64,000 bases of DNA from JANQOH01 sp965200095 (GTDB lineage Bacteria > Pseudomonadota > Alphaproteobacteria > UBA7887): positions 1,984,001 to 2,048,000 of the forward strand of contig OZ241350.1 in the NCBI GenBank assembly GCA_965200095.1, given 5' to 3'. A program made the translations under genes and the position numbers. This document shows, piece after piece, positions 25,442 through 33,399 of this stretch (the stretch's first letter is position 1; each line of letters starts with the position of its first letter). The notes under the pieces are model-generated. The model had not been told where the DNA came from. It saw nothing but the letters and a program-made list of their open reading frames with translations, and made no database searches.

Positions 25442-26407
25442 TCAGAAGGTCGGGTCGATCCTCAGATAGTCGTAGCGGTCGGCGGAGCGCACCACGACGC
25501 GCCTCGCGCCGTTTCTGCCGCTCACTTCAAGCGGCACGTCGACGCCGGCGTCGCCCAGCGCCCAGACCTTGCGGTAAAGGTCCGCCAGACCGGAAACCGC
25601 GCGTCCGTCCACCTTGTCCACGGTTTCGCCGACGGCGATCCCCGCCCTGGATGCAGGGCCGTCGGGCGCGACGCGGACGACGGTCACGCCGCCGCGCGCA
25701 TCGCGCGTGAACAGGCCCAGCCACGGGCGCGCCGGTCCCGGCCCGCGGCCCGTCTCCAGCATGTCGCCGAGGATCGGTTTGAGCGCGTCGATGGGGACGA
25801 AGACGTTCGTCGGGACGCTCCTGCCCGCCTCGGCGCGCCGGACGTAAAGGGAGCCGACGCCGACGAGACGCCCGCCCGAATCGACGAGCGCCGCCCCCGC
25901 CCAGTCGGCGAATGCGGGCGCGGTGAAAATCGCGTCCTCGAGGAGGTATTCCCAATAGCCGGCGAACTCGCGCCGCGCCGCGACGAAAGCGGGCGCCGCG
26001 CCTTGCGCCCCGACGACCAGCACCCGGTCGCGCCTTGCCAGAGCCGAGGAATCGCCCAGGCGCATGGGAGTCGCCGCGAGCGGCCCCTGCGCCCGGACGA
26101 GACCGAAGCCGGTGTCGTAGTCGTAGGCGACCACTTCGGCGGGGACGACGGTCCCGGCGGAGTCGCGGACGCGGGCCGCCATCGCCTCCAGCACGATGTA
26201 GCCGATGGTCAGCACGAGGCCGCGGTCGTCGATAACCACGCCGTTGGCTTCCCGCCCGGTTCCGAGAAATCGCGCCGTGCGCGCGTCGGCGGGGATTTCC
26301 GCCTCGACCCGCACCAGGGCGCCGAGCACCTCCTCCGCCGCAGGGCCTTGCGCCGCGACGGGGGTCGCGGCGACCGCGACCGCAACCGCCAGCGCCGCCC
26401 GGCGCAT
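25442..26407 (-). CDS. catalytically inactive HtrA-like trypsin/PDZ protein, exported
   Basis: ATG at 26407 overlaps the rhodanese stop by one base (TGATG) and gives 321 residues. A signal peptide (residues 1-19, cleavage near VAA-QG) leads into an S1C/HtrA-like chymotrypsin fold and a PDZ domain from about residue 220 (RPWLGLF, VAPDGPASRAGIAVGETVDKV). The catalytic triad is missing: the His position reads LTIGYIV (Tyr70), the Asp position YDTGFGLV (Gly100) and the GNSGG serine loop is ADWAGAAL (Ala170). The fold is inferred from the flanking conserved pattern. It is therefore a likely periplasmic pseudoprotease acting as a binding or scaffold protein, coupled to the rhodanese. Confidence 0.8.
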   Translation of the reverse strand: MRRAALAVAVAVAATPVAAQGPAAEEVLGALVRVEAEIPADARTARFLGTGREANGVVIDDRGLVLTIGYIVLEAMAARVRDSAGTVVPAEVVAYDYDTGFGLVRAQGPLAATPMRLGDSSALARRDRVLVVGAQGAAPAFVAARREFAGYWEYLLEDAIFTAPAFADWAGAALVDSGGRLVGVGSLYVRRAEAGRSVPTNVFVPIDALKPILGDMLETGRGPGPARPWLGLFTRDARGGVTVVRVAPDGPASRAGIAVGETVDKVDGRAVSGLADLYRKVWALGDAGVDVPLEVSGRNGARRVVVRSADRYDYLRIDPTF

Positions 26408-27312
26408 CACTCGCCCCCGATACGCCGCTCCACCGGCCTGTCGGGGTCGGCGCTCCATTCCGCAAGCGAGCCGTCATAGACGCGCGCCTGCGCGTTCCCC
26501 AGCAGTTCGTGGGCGACGAACCAGTCGAGCGACGCCATCTGCCCGGCGTTGCAGAAGGCGATGGACGGCGTTTCGCCGTCGAGCGGCGTCGCCGCGGCAA
26601 TGCCTTCGAGAACGGCCGCCTCCTGGAACCTGCCGTCGGGCTGCGTCAGCCAAGAAACGGGGACGTTGCGGGCGCCCGGAAGCGTGCCGGCGCGGGCGGC
26701 GATCCCCACCTTGTTGATGCCGACGAAATAGTCCGAGGAGCGGCTGTCGATCAGCGTCACGCCGGCCTCCGGCGCGGCGGCGACATCGGCGGCGGTGGCG
26801 AGCAGTCCGGGCCGCGGCTCGGCGCGAAAGACCTTCGCCGCCCGGGCCTTCCCCTCGCCCCGGTCGAGCGGAAGGGAAGAGTCCCTGCGGAAGGCGGCGA
26901 AACCGCCGTTGAGCAGCGATATGCGGTCGTGACCGAACGCCTTGAACGTCCAGTAGATGCGGGTCGCCACGGTCGTCGCCAGCGGGCTGCCGCCGGGACC
27001 GACGACGATGACGTGGTCCTCGTTGCCGATCCCCAGCCCGCCGATCAGCGCCTCCGCATCTTCGGGCGAAGGCAGCATCGCCGGCACGCCGTCGCGCACG
27101 GCCCGCCACCCGGGGCTGTGAAAGCTCGAATGGACCGAGCATGCGATATGCCCGCGTTGAAAGACGCGCGCGCTCGCACGCAGGTCGAGGACGACGATCC
27201 CCTCGTCGCAGGCGTGTTCGGCGACCCATTCCGGGTCCACCAGCGGGCCGGGGTCGGCGGCGGCCGCGGCGGAAAACAACGCCCCGACCGCGAGGATGCA
27301 GAGACGGAGCAT
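26407..27312 (-). CDS. periplasmic two-domain rhodanese (thiosulfate sulfurtransferase family)
   Basis: ATG at 27312 follows GGGAGGGCGTTCC, a strong ribosome site. The 301-residue product has a signal peptide (MLRLCILAVGALFSAAAAA) and two rhodanese domains. The N-terminal one (LDLRASARVFQRGHIACSVH) lacks an active Cys loop. The C-terminal one has the catalytic Cys in FCNAGQMAS, deviating from the common CRxGxR/T loop. Export suggests sulfur transfer or persulfide handling in the periplasm. It is translationally coupled (TGATG) to the downstream pseudo-HtrA gene, and both lie near the pqqA locus. Substrate is unknown. Confidence 0.85.
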   Translation of the reverse strand: MLRLCILAVGALFSAAAAADPGPLVDPEWVAEHACDEGIVVLDLRASARVFQRGHIACSVHSSFHSPGWRAVRDGVPAMLPSPEDAEALIGGLGIGNEDHVIVVGPGGSPLATTVATRIYWTFKAFGHDRISLLNGGFAAFRRDSSLPLDRGEGKARAAKVFRAEPRPGLLATAADVAAAPEAGVTLIDSRSSDYFVGINKVGIAARAGTLPGARNVPVSWLTQPDGRFQEAAVLEGIAAATPLDGETPSIAFCNAGQMASLDWFVAHELLGNAQARVYDGSLAEWSADPDRPVERRIGGE

Positions 27313-27423
27313 GGAACGCCCTCCCGAAACGTTGCGCCGCTCCACTTTACGCCGCCCGCCCGCCGCGGGGCAAACCGTCGCCGCACGGCAAAAATCCACC
27401 CGGAATCGGGTTCTGCGAGCCGA

Positions 27424-27447
27424 AAATATGTCCGGAAATATGTCCGG
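27424..27447. repeat. perfect tandem 12-base repeat between divergent genes, possible operator
   Basis: AAATATGTCCGG occurs twice in direct succession (27424-27435, 27436-27447), and each copy contributes to a TCCGGA palindrome. It lies in the 193-base gap between the rhodanese gene (minus) and the alpha/beta hydrolase gene (plus), 59 bases before the latter's ATG. The position is suitable for a regulator controlling one or both. Function is not shown. Confidence 0.5.
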
Positions 27448-27505
27448 AAACGGTTAGTCTCGCCCGCCAGCGAACGACCAGCCTCCATTTCCGACAGGGA
27501 ACGAG

Positions 27506-28309
27506 ATGCCGACAATAGACACGGGCGCAGGAGCGCTCTGGTACGATGTCATGGACCTCACGCCGCCGTGGGACAGCGAGCCGGAAACGGTAGTGTTCCT
27601 TCACGGCGTGGGGATCGAACACCGGATCTGGTGCCGCTGGTGGCCCGTCCTGAGCCCCCGCCTGCGGATCGCGGTGATGGATATGAGGGGTTACGGGCGC
27701 TCGCCGGCGCCCGCCGACGGTTATCGCTGGTCGCTCGAGGGCATCGCCGGGGATGTCCTTGCGGTCGCCGACGCCGTCGGGGCGGAGCGCTTCCATTTCG
27801 TGGGCGAATCGGCCGGCGGCGCCGTCGGATATTGGCTGGCGATCGAGCGGCCGGAGCGCCTGCGCAGCCTCGTCGCCTGCACCGCGCCGCACCGCGGCAA
27901 GAACATCCGCGGCCTCCCGAAATGGCGCGAGACCATTGAGAGCCGGGGCATGGCCGCGTGGTCGGAAACGATGCTGGAAAGCCGTTTCGCCGCCGGCGCC
28001 ATCGGCGAGGCCGAACGGCGGTGGTTCCACGCCGCCCAGCAAGCCTGCGACGTGCGCGCGGTGCTCGATGTCGCCGACATGCTCGGTGCGGTGGACCTGT
28101 CCGACGGGCTTGCGCGCATCGAGGCGCCGACGCTGATGATCGGCGGCGATTCGAGCCCGTTCCTGCCGCCGGCAACGCTCATCGACACCCATTCCCGCGT
28201 GCCGGGCGCCGAGCTGCGCCTGTTCGACGGCGCCCGGCACGGCGTGGTGTTGTCGCATGGCGCGGCCGCGGCGCGCGCGATGCTCGACTTCCTCGACCGG
28301 CGGACCTGA
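27506..28309 (+). CDS. alpha/beta hydrolase
   Basis: The 267-residue protein begins after a GGGAA ribosome-like site. It has the oxyanion-hole motif FLHGVG near residue 34, DMRGYGRSP, the nucleophile elbow GESAGGA (Ser113 region), a candidate acid in GGDSSPF and the catalytic His in RHGVVLSH. Similar to 3-oxoadipate enol-lactonase-like and other small-molecule hydrolases; substrate not predictable. It is divergent from the rhodanese unit across the tandem 12-base repeat and convergent with the PuuD-like gene. Confidence 0.85.
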   Translation: MPTIDTGAGALWYDVMDLTPPWDSEPETVVFLHGVGIEHRIWCRWWPVLSPRLRIAVMDMRGYGRSPAPADGYRWSLEGIAGDVLAVADAVGAERFHFVGESAGGAVGYWLAIERPERLRSLVACTAPHRGKNIRGLPKWRETIESRGMAAWSETMLESRFAAGAIGEAERRWFHAAQQACDVRAVLDVADMLGAVDLSDGLARIEAPTLMIGGDSSPFLPPATLIDTHSRVPGAELRLFDGARHGVVLSHGAAAARAMLDFLDRRT

Positions 28310-28377
28310 CCGCCGCGGATTCGCCGACGCCCCCGAGCGGCGCGCAACGCCGCCGGGAGCGCGAACGACAGACGCGG

Positions 28378-28884
28378 TCAGTAGAGGTTCTGCGCCGAAA
28401 CCATCGCGTAAAGCATCGGGATGGACAACAGCGTGTTGACCCGCGAGGTGAGCATGGCCTTGCGGGCGGCCGCCGGTTTGGCGGCGGCCTCGGCCTCGAC
28501 GATGCCGAGGGCGATCTTCTGGTTCGGCCAGATGATGAACCAGACGTTGAACGCCATGATCAGCCCGAGCCACATGCCGACGCCGATGGCCGTGTGCCGG
28601 GTCACGCCGTCGGCGATTCCGATCGCCAGCGCCTCGCCGAGATAGCCGTTCAGCCACGCCAGGACGAGACCGGTGATCACGGTCGCCAGAGCCGCCCAGC
28701 GGAACCAGAAGAGCGCCTCGGGGGCGATGAATTTCCCGACCGCCGGTTTCAGATCGTCGGGGATTTTCGGCATGGTCGGGATCTGCACGAAGTTGAAATA
28801 CCACAGCAGGCCGATCCACATGACGCCGCTGAGGACGTGCAGATAGCGAAACAGAAACGCCCAGAAGGCTTGGTCTTCCACCAT
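28378..28884 (-). CDS. PuuD-like (urate hydroxylase N-terminal family) membrane protein without cytochrome domain
   Basis: The 168-residue protein has four or five hydrophobic helices. It shows FRYLHVLSGVMWIGLLWYFNFVQIPTMP at the N-terminus, the PF06181 (Urate_ox_N / PuuD) hallmark, then PEALFWFRWAALATVITG and GVGMWLGLIMAFNVWFIIWPNQK. PuuD urate hydroxylases carry an additional C-terminal cytochrome c; here the protein stops after the membrane part and has no CXXCH. It may need a separate cytochrome or have another role. An adenosine deaminase gene 2.3 kb away would fit purine catabolism, but the link is inference. A candidate 29-residue membrane peptide is encoded just upstream on the same strand. 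Confidence 0.8.
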   Translation of the reverse strand: MVEDQAFWAFLFRYLHVLSGVMWIGLLWYFNFVQIPTMPKIPDDLKPAVGKFIAPEALFWFRWAALATVITGLVLAWLNGYLGEALAIGIADGVTRHTAIGVGMWLGLIMAFNVWFIIWPNQKIALGIVEAEAAAKPAAARKAMLTSRVNTLLSIPMLYAMVSAQNLY

Positions 28885-28921
28885 CGATCTCCTCCTTGCC
28901 TGTGTTCCTTCCCGGCCGCGC

Positions 28922-29011
28922 TCAGCCGAGACCGTTCAGCACCAGGGCCAGAACGACGGCGAGGACAATCCCGGACACGACCGTCGCGGGCAGCGATTCG
29001 AGCATCTTCAT
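28922..29011 (-). CDS. candidate 29-residue single-span membrane peptide
   Basis: A minus-strand ATG (29009-29011) preceded by GGGAGGCCTCTCG, an ideal ribosome site, opens a 29-codon frame ending TGA at 28922-28924. The product begins MKMLESLPATVV and continues as one uninterrupted hydrophobic helix (GIVLAVVLALVLNGLG). It lies 37 bases upstream of the PuuD-like gene in the same direction. The combination of ribosome site, hydrophobic content and operon position supports a real small membrane protein, perhaps a partner of the PuuD-like protein. Too short for ordinary gene callers; function unknown. Confidence 0.6.
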   Translation of the reverse strand: MKMLESLPATVVSGIVLAVVLALVLNGLG

Positions 29012-29227
29012 CGAGAGGCCTCCCTTCAGAGCTTCGGCAGCGCGATGTTTCCCGCCGCGCGGTTCGTTCGCCGCGCGCTGCGCAGATTAGCAAAAGGCGG
29101 ACTCGGCGCGCCCGAATTTTTCCGAAGCCGCCCGCCCGTCTGCTACAAGCGCGCCCTGCCCCGCCCGCCGGCGCGGCGCCGGGGCCCGGGACGGAGCCCG
29201 TCCGGGCATCGCTGGAAGACCGCAACC

Positions 29228-30436
29228 ATGGCCGGACCTCTCGCGGGACTCAAAGTGCTCGACCTGTCGCGCTTTGTCGCCGGCCCCTTCTGCGCGATGA
29301 TGCTGGGCGACATGGGCGCCGACGTGGTCAAGGTCGAAAAGCCCGGCAGCGGCGAGCCGACCCGCGAGGCGCCCCCGCGACACGGCGGCGCCAGCCTGTT
29401 CGCCGCCGTCTTCAACCGCAACAAGCGCAGCATGGGCCTCGATGTCCGCAACCCGGCCGCGCAGGAACTGGTGCGCGCCCTCGCCGCCGGCGCTGACGTG
29501 TTGATCGAGAATTTCCGTCCCGGCGTCATGGAGGCGATGGGGTGCGGCTGGCCCGCGCTGCACGCGGCGAACCGCCGCCTGGTCATGGCGCGTATTTCCG
29601 GCTACGGCCAGGACGGCCCGCACGCGGAGCGCCCCTGTTTCGACGCCGTGGCGCAGGCGATGAGCGGCATGATGGAAATGACCGGGCCGGACGACGGACC
29701 GCCGACGCTGGCGGGCACCACGGTGATCGACCACGCAACCGGGTTGCACGCGCTGGTCGGGATTCTCGCAGCCTTGCAGGCGCGCCACGTCACCGGGCGC
29801 GGGCAGGCGATCGACGTGGCGCTGCTCGACAGCGCGTTGTCGATGACGATGGCGGCGGTTCCGGCGACCGCGCTTCTCGGCGAGCCGCCCCGGCGCCAGG
29901 GAAACCGCGACCGCTTCGGCGCGCCGGTCAACGCCTTCTCTTGCGCCGACGGCGCGCTGGTCTATATCGTCGCCGGCGGCGACGACCGTTTCGCCCGCTT
30001 CGCGCGGGCGATCGGCCGCCCCGGCCTGCCGGACGACCCCCGCTTCCGCGACAATGACCGCCGCCTGGAGAATGTCGAGGCGCTGGAGGCCGAGATATCG
30101 GCATGGACAGCCACGGTGACCGCGGCGGACGCGGTCGCGCGTCTCGCCGCCGCGCAGGTGCCCGCCGGCAAGGTCTGCGCCATGGAAGATGTGCTCGCCA
30201 ACCCGCAATTGCGGCATCGCGGCCAGATCGTGGAGGTCGACCATCCCGGCGGGCGGGCGCCGGTGCCGGGTTTCGTCGCCAAATTCTCGCAAACGCCGCA
30301 AACGCTCCGCCGGAAGGTTCCGGCGCCCGCCGAACACACCGCCGAAGTCCTCGCCGACTGGTTGTCGCTCGACGCCGCCGCCGTCTCCGGCTACGCCGCG
30401 CGCGGCGCCTTCGCCGCCGCCGGAGAGGCCGCCTGA
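29228..30436 (+). CDS. CaiB/BaiF family (family III) CoA transferase
   Basis: ATG at 29228 gives 402 residues starting MAGPLAGLKVLDLSRFVAGPFC, the typical family III opening. It is followed by MMLGDMGADVVKVEKPGSG, NRNKRSMGLDVRNPAA, DVLIENFRPGVMEAMG and the region FDAVAQAMSGMMEMTG with the candidate catalytic Asp. These enzymes transfer CoA between carboxylic acids such as carnitine, formate/oxalate or mesaconate substrates. Its last 46 bases overlap the convergent VOC gene. No acyl-CoA dehydrogenase partner is adjacent, so the substrate is open. Confidence 0.92.
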   Translation: MAGPLAGLKVLDLSRFVAGPFCAMMLGDMGADVVKVEKPGSGEPTREAPPRHGGASLFAAVFNRNKRSMGLDVRNPAAQELVRALAAGADVLIENFRPGVMEAMGCGWPALHAANRRLVMARISGYGQDGPHAERPCFDAVAQAMSGMMEMTGPDDGPPTLAGTTVIDHATGLHALVGILAALQARHVTGRGQAIDVALLDSALSMTMAAVPATALLGEPPRRQGNRDRFGAPVNAFSCADGALVYIVAGGDDRFARFARAIGRPGLPDDPRFRDNDRRLENVEALEAEISAWTATVTAADAVARLAAAQVPAGKVCAMEDVLANPQLRHRGQIVEVDHPGGRAPVPGFVAKFSQTPQTLRRKVPAPAEHTAEVLADWLSLDAAAVSGYAARGAFAAAGEAA

Positions 30437-31197
30437 ACCAGTTCGAACACCGTACCCGCCACGGTAACGCAGCCTTCCGACGCCGGAAGCCCGCGGCTCC
30501 GCGCCGCCGCGGCGACGGCGTTCGCATCGGTCGCGGCAAGCGCCACCGAGGCGATGCCGGGACCGCGGTCGTCGGCGACCGGAACGAACCGCACGAACGC
30601 GTTGTCGAGGTCCAGCGCGAACGCATCGCCGTCGCGCCGCGCCGGGCGTTCGAGGAGGTCAGACCACAGCGTCGCCGTCGCCTCCTCGTCCGCCGCCTGG
30701 ATCGTCACCCCCGCGAGCCCCGTCACCCGCGATGTCGCGACGCACGACCGCCAGTCGTCGCCCGCCGGCGGCCAGTCGGCGAGCGGTTCGCGGCAGTCGG
30801 CGACGCCCGGCACGGAATCCATCGTCAGCAACACGCCGCCGCAGTCGCGGGGATGGAACTGCGTCGCGATATAGCCCGGACGGTCGATGCGGTAGATGTC
30901 CCTCACCCCGCGCGCCGCGACCCGCGCCCGGGCGGCGAGCGCGTCGTCGCAATTCAGTATCGTCATATAGCCGCCGTCGCCGCCCCGCCGGTCGAGATAG
31001 CGGCCGGCCGAAGTGCCCTCTTCCTTCGGCGACACGATCTCGAGGAAGTCGCCGCCGACGGGCGCGACGATATTGTGCAGACCCCAGACGCCGACCTCGG
31101 GGTCGCGATATGCAACCCGGATGGCGAAGATGTCGCACAGGGCGCGCGCGGCCGGTTCGAGATCGCGCGCCACCAGGCAAATCTGTCTCAGTCTCAT
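30391..31197 (-). CDS. VOC family protein, two glyoxalase-like domains
   Basis: ATG at 31197 gives 268 residues beginning MRLRQICLVARDLEPAARAL, the usual betaalphabeta start of a vicinal-oxygen-chelate domain. VWGLHNIVAPVGGDFLEIVSP resembles the Glyoxalase_3/4-hydroxyphenylpyruvate-like family, and a second module begins near VTGLAGVTIQAADEEAT. Such proteins include dioxygenases, lyases and epimerases with unspecified substrates. It overlaps the CoA transferase 3' end by 46 bases and is divergent from the adenosine deaminase gene (28-base gap). Confidence 0.78.
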   Translation of the reverse strand: MRLRQICLVARDLEPAARALCDIFAIRVAYRDPEVGVWGLHNIVAPVGGDFLEIVSPKEEGTSAGRYLDRRGGDGGYMTILNCDDALAARARVAARGVRDIYRIDRPGYIATQFHPRDCGGVLLTMDSVPGVADCREPLADWPPAGDDWRSCVATSRVTGLAGVTIQAADEEATATLWSDLLERPARRDGDAFALDLDNAFVRFVPVADDRGPGIASVALAATDANAVAAAARSRGLPASEGCVTVAGTVFELVQAASPAAAKAPRAA

Positions 31198-31225
31198 GGC
31201 CTTGTCCCCTCGCGGTCGGCGGCGG

Positions 31226-32323
31226 ATGCGCGCGAACGCCGATTCGGCGGCGCGCCGGGCGCAGCATAGGCCGTTGCGGCTCCGGGGACAGCCCGCCGCC
31301 GACCGCGCCGCGTGGCTTGCCGCGCTGCCCAAGGCCGAACTGCACCTTCATCTGGAAGGCGCAATCCCGCCCGAGGCGTTGTGGACGTTGATTCGCAAAT
31401 ACGGAGGCGACCCCGAAGTCCCCGACCTTGCGGCGCTGCGCAGGCGCCTGACCTATGCGGACTTCCCGGCGTTCCTGGAGGCGTGGATCTGGAAGAACGG
31501 TTTCCTCCGCGAATACGAGGACTTCGCGTTCATCGCCGAGGCGGCGGCGCTGGCGCTGCGGCGCCAGAACATCCGCTACGCCGAGTTGTTCTTCTCCCCT
31601 GCGCGGTTCGCGCCGCAAGGGCTGGAGACGGCGGCGCTCGCGCAGGCGATTCGCCGCGGCCTGGACCGGGTTGCCGGGGTGGAAACCTGGCTGATCGCCG
31701 ACGTGGTGCGCGACCTCGGCCCCGGTCTTGCGCGCGAGACCGTCGCCGCGGTCGCCGAATGTCGCGAATTCGGCGTGATCGGCATCGGCATGGGCGGCGC
31801 CGAACACAAGGTCCCCCCCGAACCGTTCGCCGCGGCCTACGAGGCGGCGCGGCGGCATGGCCTGCGGACCACGGTTCACGCCGGCGAAGCCGCGGGAGCG
31901 GCGAGCGTCGCCGCCGCTCTGGACGCGCTGGCCCCGGACCGCATCGGCCACGCCACCCGCGCCGGGGAAGATCCGGCGCTGATCGACCGTCTCGCCGAAA
32001 GTCGCCTGCCGCTCGAACTGTGTCCGCTGTCGAACGTCGCAACCGGAGTCGTCGCCGACCTTGCCTCGCATCCGGCGCGCCGCTACTGGGAGCGCGGCCT
32101 CAACATTTCCATCAACACCGACGACCCCGGCATGTTCCACAACAGCCTCGCAGCGGAATATGCGGCGCTCATGGATTGCTTCGGCTTTTCGCCGGAGGAG
32201 ATCCGGCGCCTCGTGCTCCAGGCGGCCGACGCGTCGTGGCGACCGGGCGGCGCTGCGGCGCTGCGGGAACGCTTCGCCGCCGACGCCGGCTGGCGCCTGC
32301 CGGTTCCGTCGTCCGGTTGCTGA
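31226..32323 (+). CDS. add: adenosine deaminase family protein
   Basis: The amidohydrolase core is clear: Zn ligands in PKAELHLHLEGAIPPE, TVHAGEAAG, the catalytic His in IGHATRAGEDP, ELCPLSNVATGVV and the Zn Asp in ISINTDDPGMFHN. It hydrolyses adenosine to inosine and ammonia; some bacterial members act on adenine instead. ATG 31226 (365 aa) was chosen; TTG 31274 would remove an Arg/Ala-rich tail and give 349 residues, closer to the usual 330-345. It ends about 80 bases before the GST gene. The metal site is intact. Confidence 0.9.
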   Translation: MRANADSAARRAQHRPLRLRGQPAADRAAWLAALPKAELHLHLEGAIPPEALWTLIRKYGGDPEVPDLAALRRRLTYADFPAFLEAWIWKNGFLREYEDFAFIAEAAALALRRQNIRYAELFFSPARFAPQGLETAALAQAIRRGLDRVAGVETWLIADVVRDLGPGLARETVAAVAECREFGVIGIGMGGAEHKVPPEPFAAAYEAARRHGLRTTVHAGEAAGAASVAAALDALAPDRIGHATRAGEDPALIDRLAESRLPLELCPLSNVATGVVADLASHPARRYWERGLNISINTDDPGMFHNSLAAEYAALMDCFGFSPEEIRRLVLQAADASWRPGGAAALRERFAADAGWRLPVPSSGC

Positions 32324-32405
32324 GCGCCTCGCCCGGCCCGGTCGCCGCGGGCGCGCCGGGGCCGGCGAATCGACAACCCGCATCGGAACAGGGGAGACAC
32401 GCGCC

Positions 32406-33026
32406 ATGCTGAAAATCTGGGGACGGACCAATTCGTCGAACGTGCAAAAGGTCATGTGGTGCGTCGGCGAACTGGGCCTGGACCATGATCGCGAGGATGC
32501 GGGCGGCCCCTTCGGACGCACGCGGGACCCCGACATGCTCGCGCGCAACCCCAATGCGCGGGTGCCGACCGTCGACGACGACGGGCTGACGCTGTGGGAG
32601 AGCAACGTCATCGTCCGCTACCTCACCGCCCGTCACGATGCGGGCGGGTTGTGGCCCGAGGCCGCCCGCGACCGCGCCGAGGCCGACCGCTGGATGGACT
32701 GGCAGCAGACGACCGTTGCGGGACCGGTGACGACGGTGTTCCGGGGCCTCGTGCGCGAGCCCGGCAGCTACGGCGCCGGGGAGATCGCCGACGCCGTCTC
32801 CCGGGGCGCAGCGGTGTGGAAGATTGCCGACGCCCGTCTCCGGGGGCGCGACTGGCTCGCCGCGGACCGCTTCACGATGGCGGACATCCCCCTTGGGGTG
32901 GTGGCGCGACGCTGGTTCGAGCTGGTCGACGACCGCCCCGCCATGCCGGGCCTCGAAGCCTGGTACGCGCGCCTGCGCGAGCGCCCGGCGTTTGCCCGCC
33001 ACGTCCTCGCCGTGCCCATGACGTAG
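32406..33026 (+). CDS. glutathione S-transferase family protein
   Basis: ATG at 32406 after a GGGGAG-like site gives 206 residues. The thioredoxin-fold N-terminal domain has KIWGRTNSSNVQKVMW with the glutathione-contacting Ser/Asn, then NPNARVPTVDDDGLTLWESNVIVRYL (cis-Pro and ExN region). An all-helical C-terminal domain follows (TMADIPLGVVARRWFEL). It belongs to the beta/theta-like bacterial GSTs; substrate unspecified. It is convergent with ftsB. Confidence 0.9.
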   Translation: MLKIWGRTNSSNVQKVMWCVGELGLDHDREDAGGPFGRTRDPDMLARNPNARVPTVDDDGLTLWESNVIVRYLTARHDAGGLWPEAARDRAEADRWMDWQQTTVAGPVTTVFRGLVREPGSYGAGEIADAVSRGAAVWKIADARLRGRDWLAADRFTMADIPLGVVARRWFELVDDRPAMPGLEAWYARLRERPAFARHVLAVPMT

Positions 33027-33041
33027 GGCGCGGCGCGGGGA

Positions 33042-33356
33042 TCAGCCGCCGTCTTCGACGATGGCCAGGGTTCCCGGCGGCGCGAGGTTGAGCACCGCCG
33101 CGGCGCGTTCCTCGAGCATGTCGGGGTCCAGCGCGTCGGGCCGGAGCAGGCGGACTCGGCGTTCGAGCGCCGTCCGTTCCGCGCGGACTTCGGCGGCTGT
33201 GGCGCGCAGCGTTTCCACCCGCTCGCCTATGCGGAACCACGCCGCAAGGCCGCGCTCACCCTGCACCGCGTGATAGCCCAGATACAGCGCACAGGCCGCG
33301 AACAGCGCCGGGCCGGCGGCGCGGCGGATGCGCCTGCGAGGCTCGCCCCTAGCCAT
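33042..33356 (-). CDS. ftsB: cell division protein FtsB (septum formation initiator family)
   Basis: The 104-residue bitopic protein has a basic N-terminus, one membrane helix (residues about 13-28) and a periplasmic coiled coil (VETLRATAAEVRAERTALER). The characteristic tail LDPDMLEERAAAVLNLAPPGTL follows. FtsB links FtsL and FtsQ in the divisome. It lies 43 bases downstream of eno, the common alphaproteobacterial eno-ftsB order. Length is typical. Confidence 0.9.
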   Translation of the reverse strand: MARGEPRRRIRRAAGPALFAACALYLGYHAVQGERGLAAWFRIGERVETLRATAAEVRAERTALERRVRLLRPDALDPDMLEERAAAVLNLAPPGTLAIVEDGG

Positions 33357-33399
33357 GAACCATACGCAAACATGGCGGCAAGGCCTGCGTCAAGTCTCG

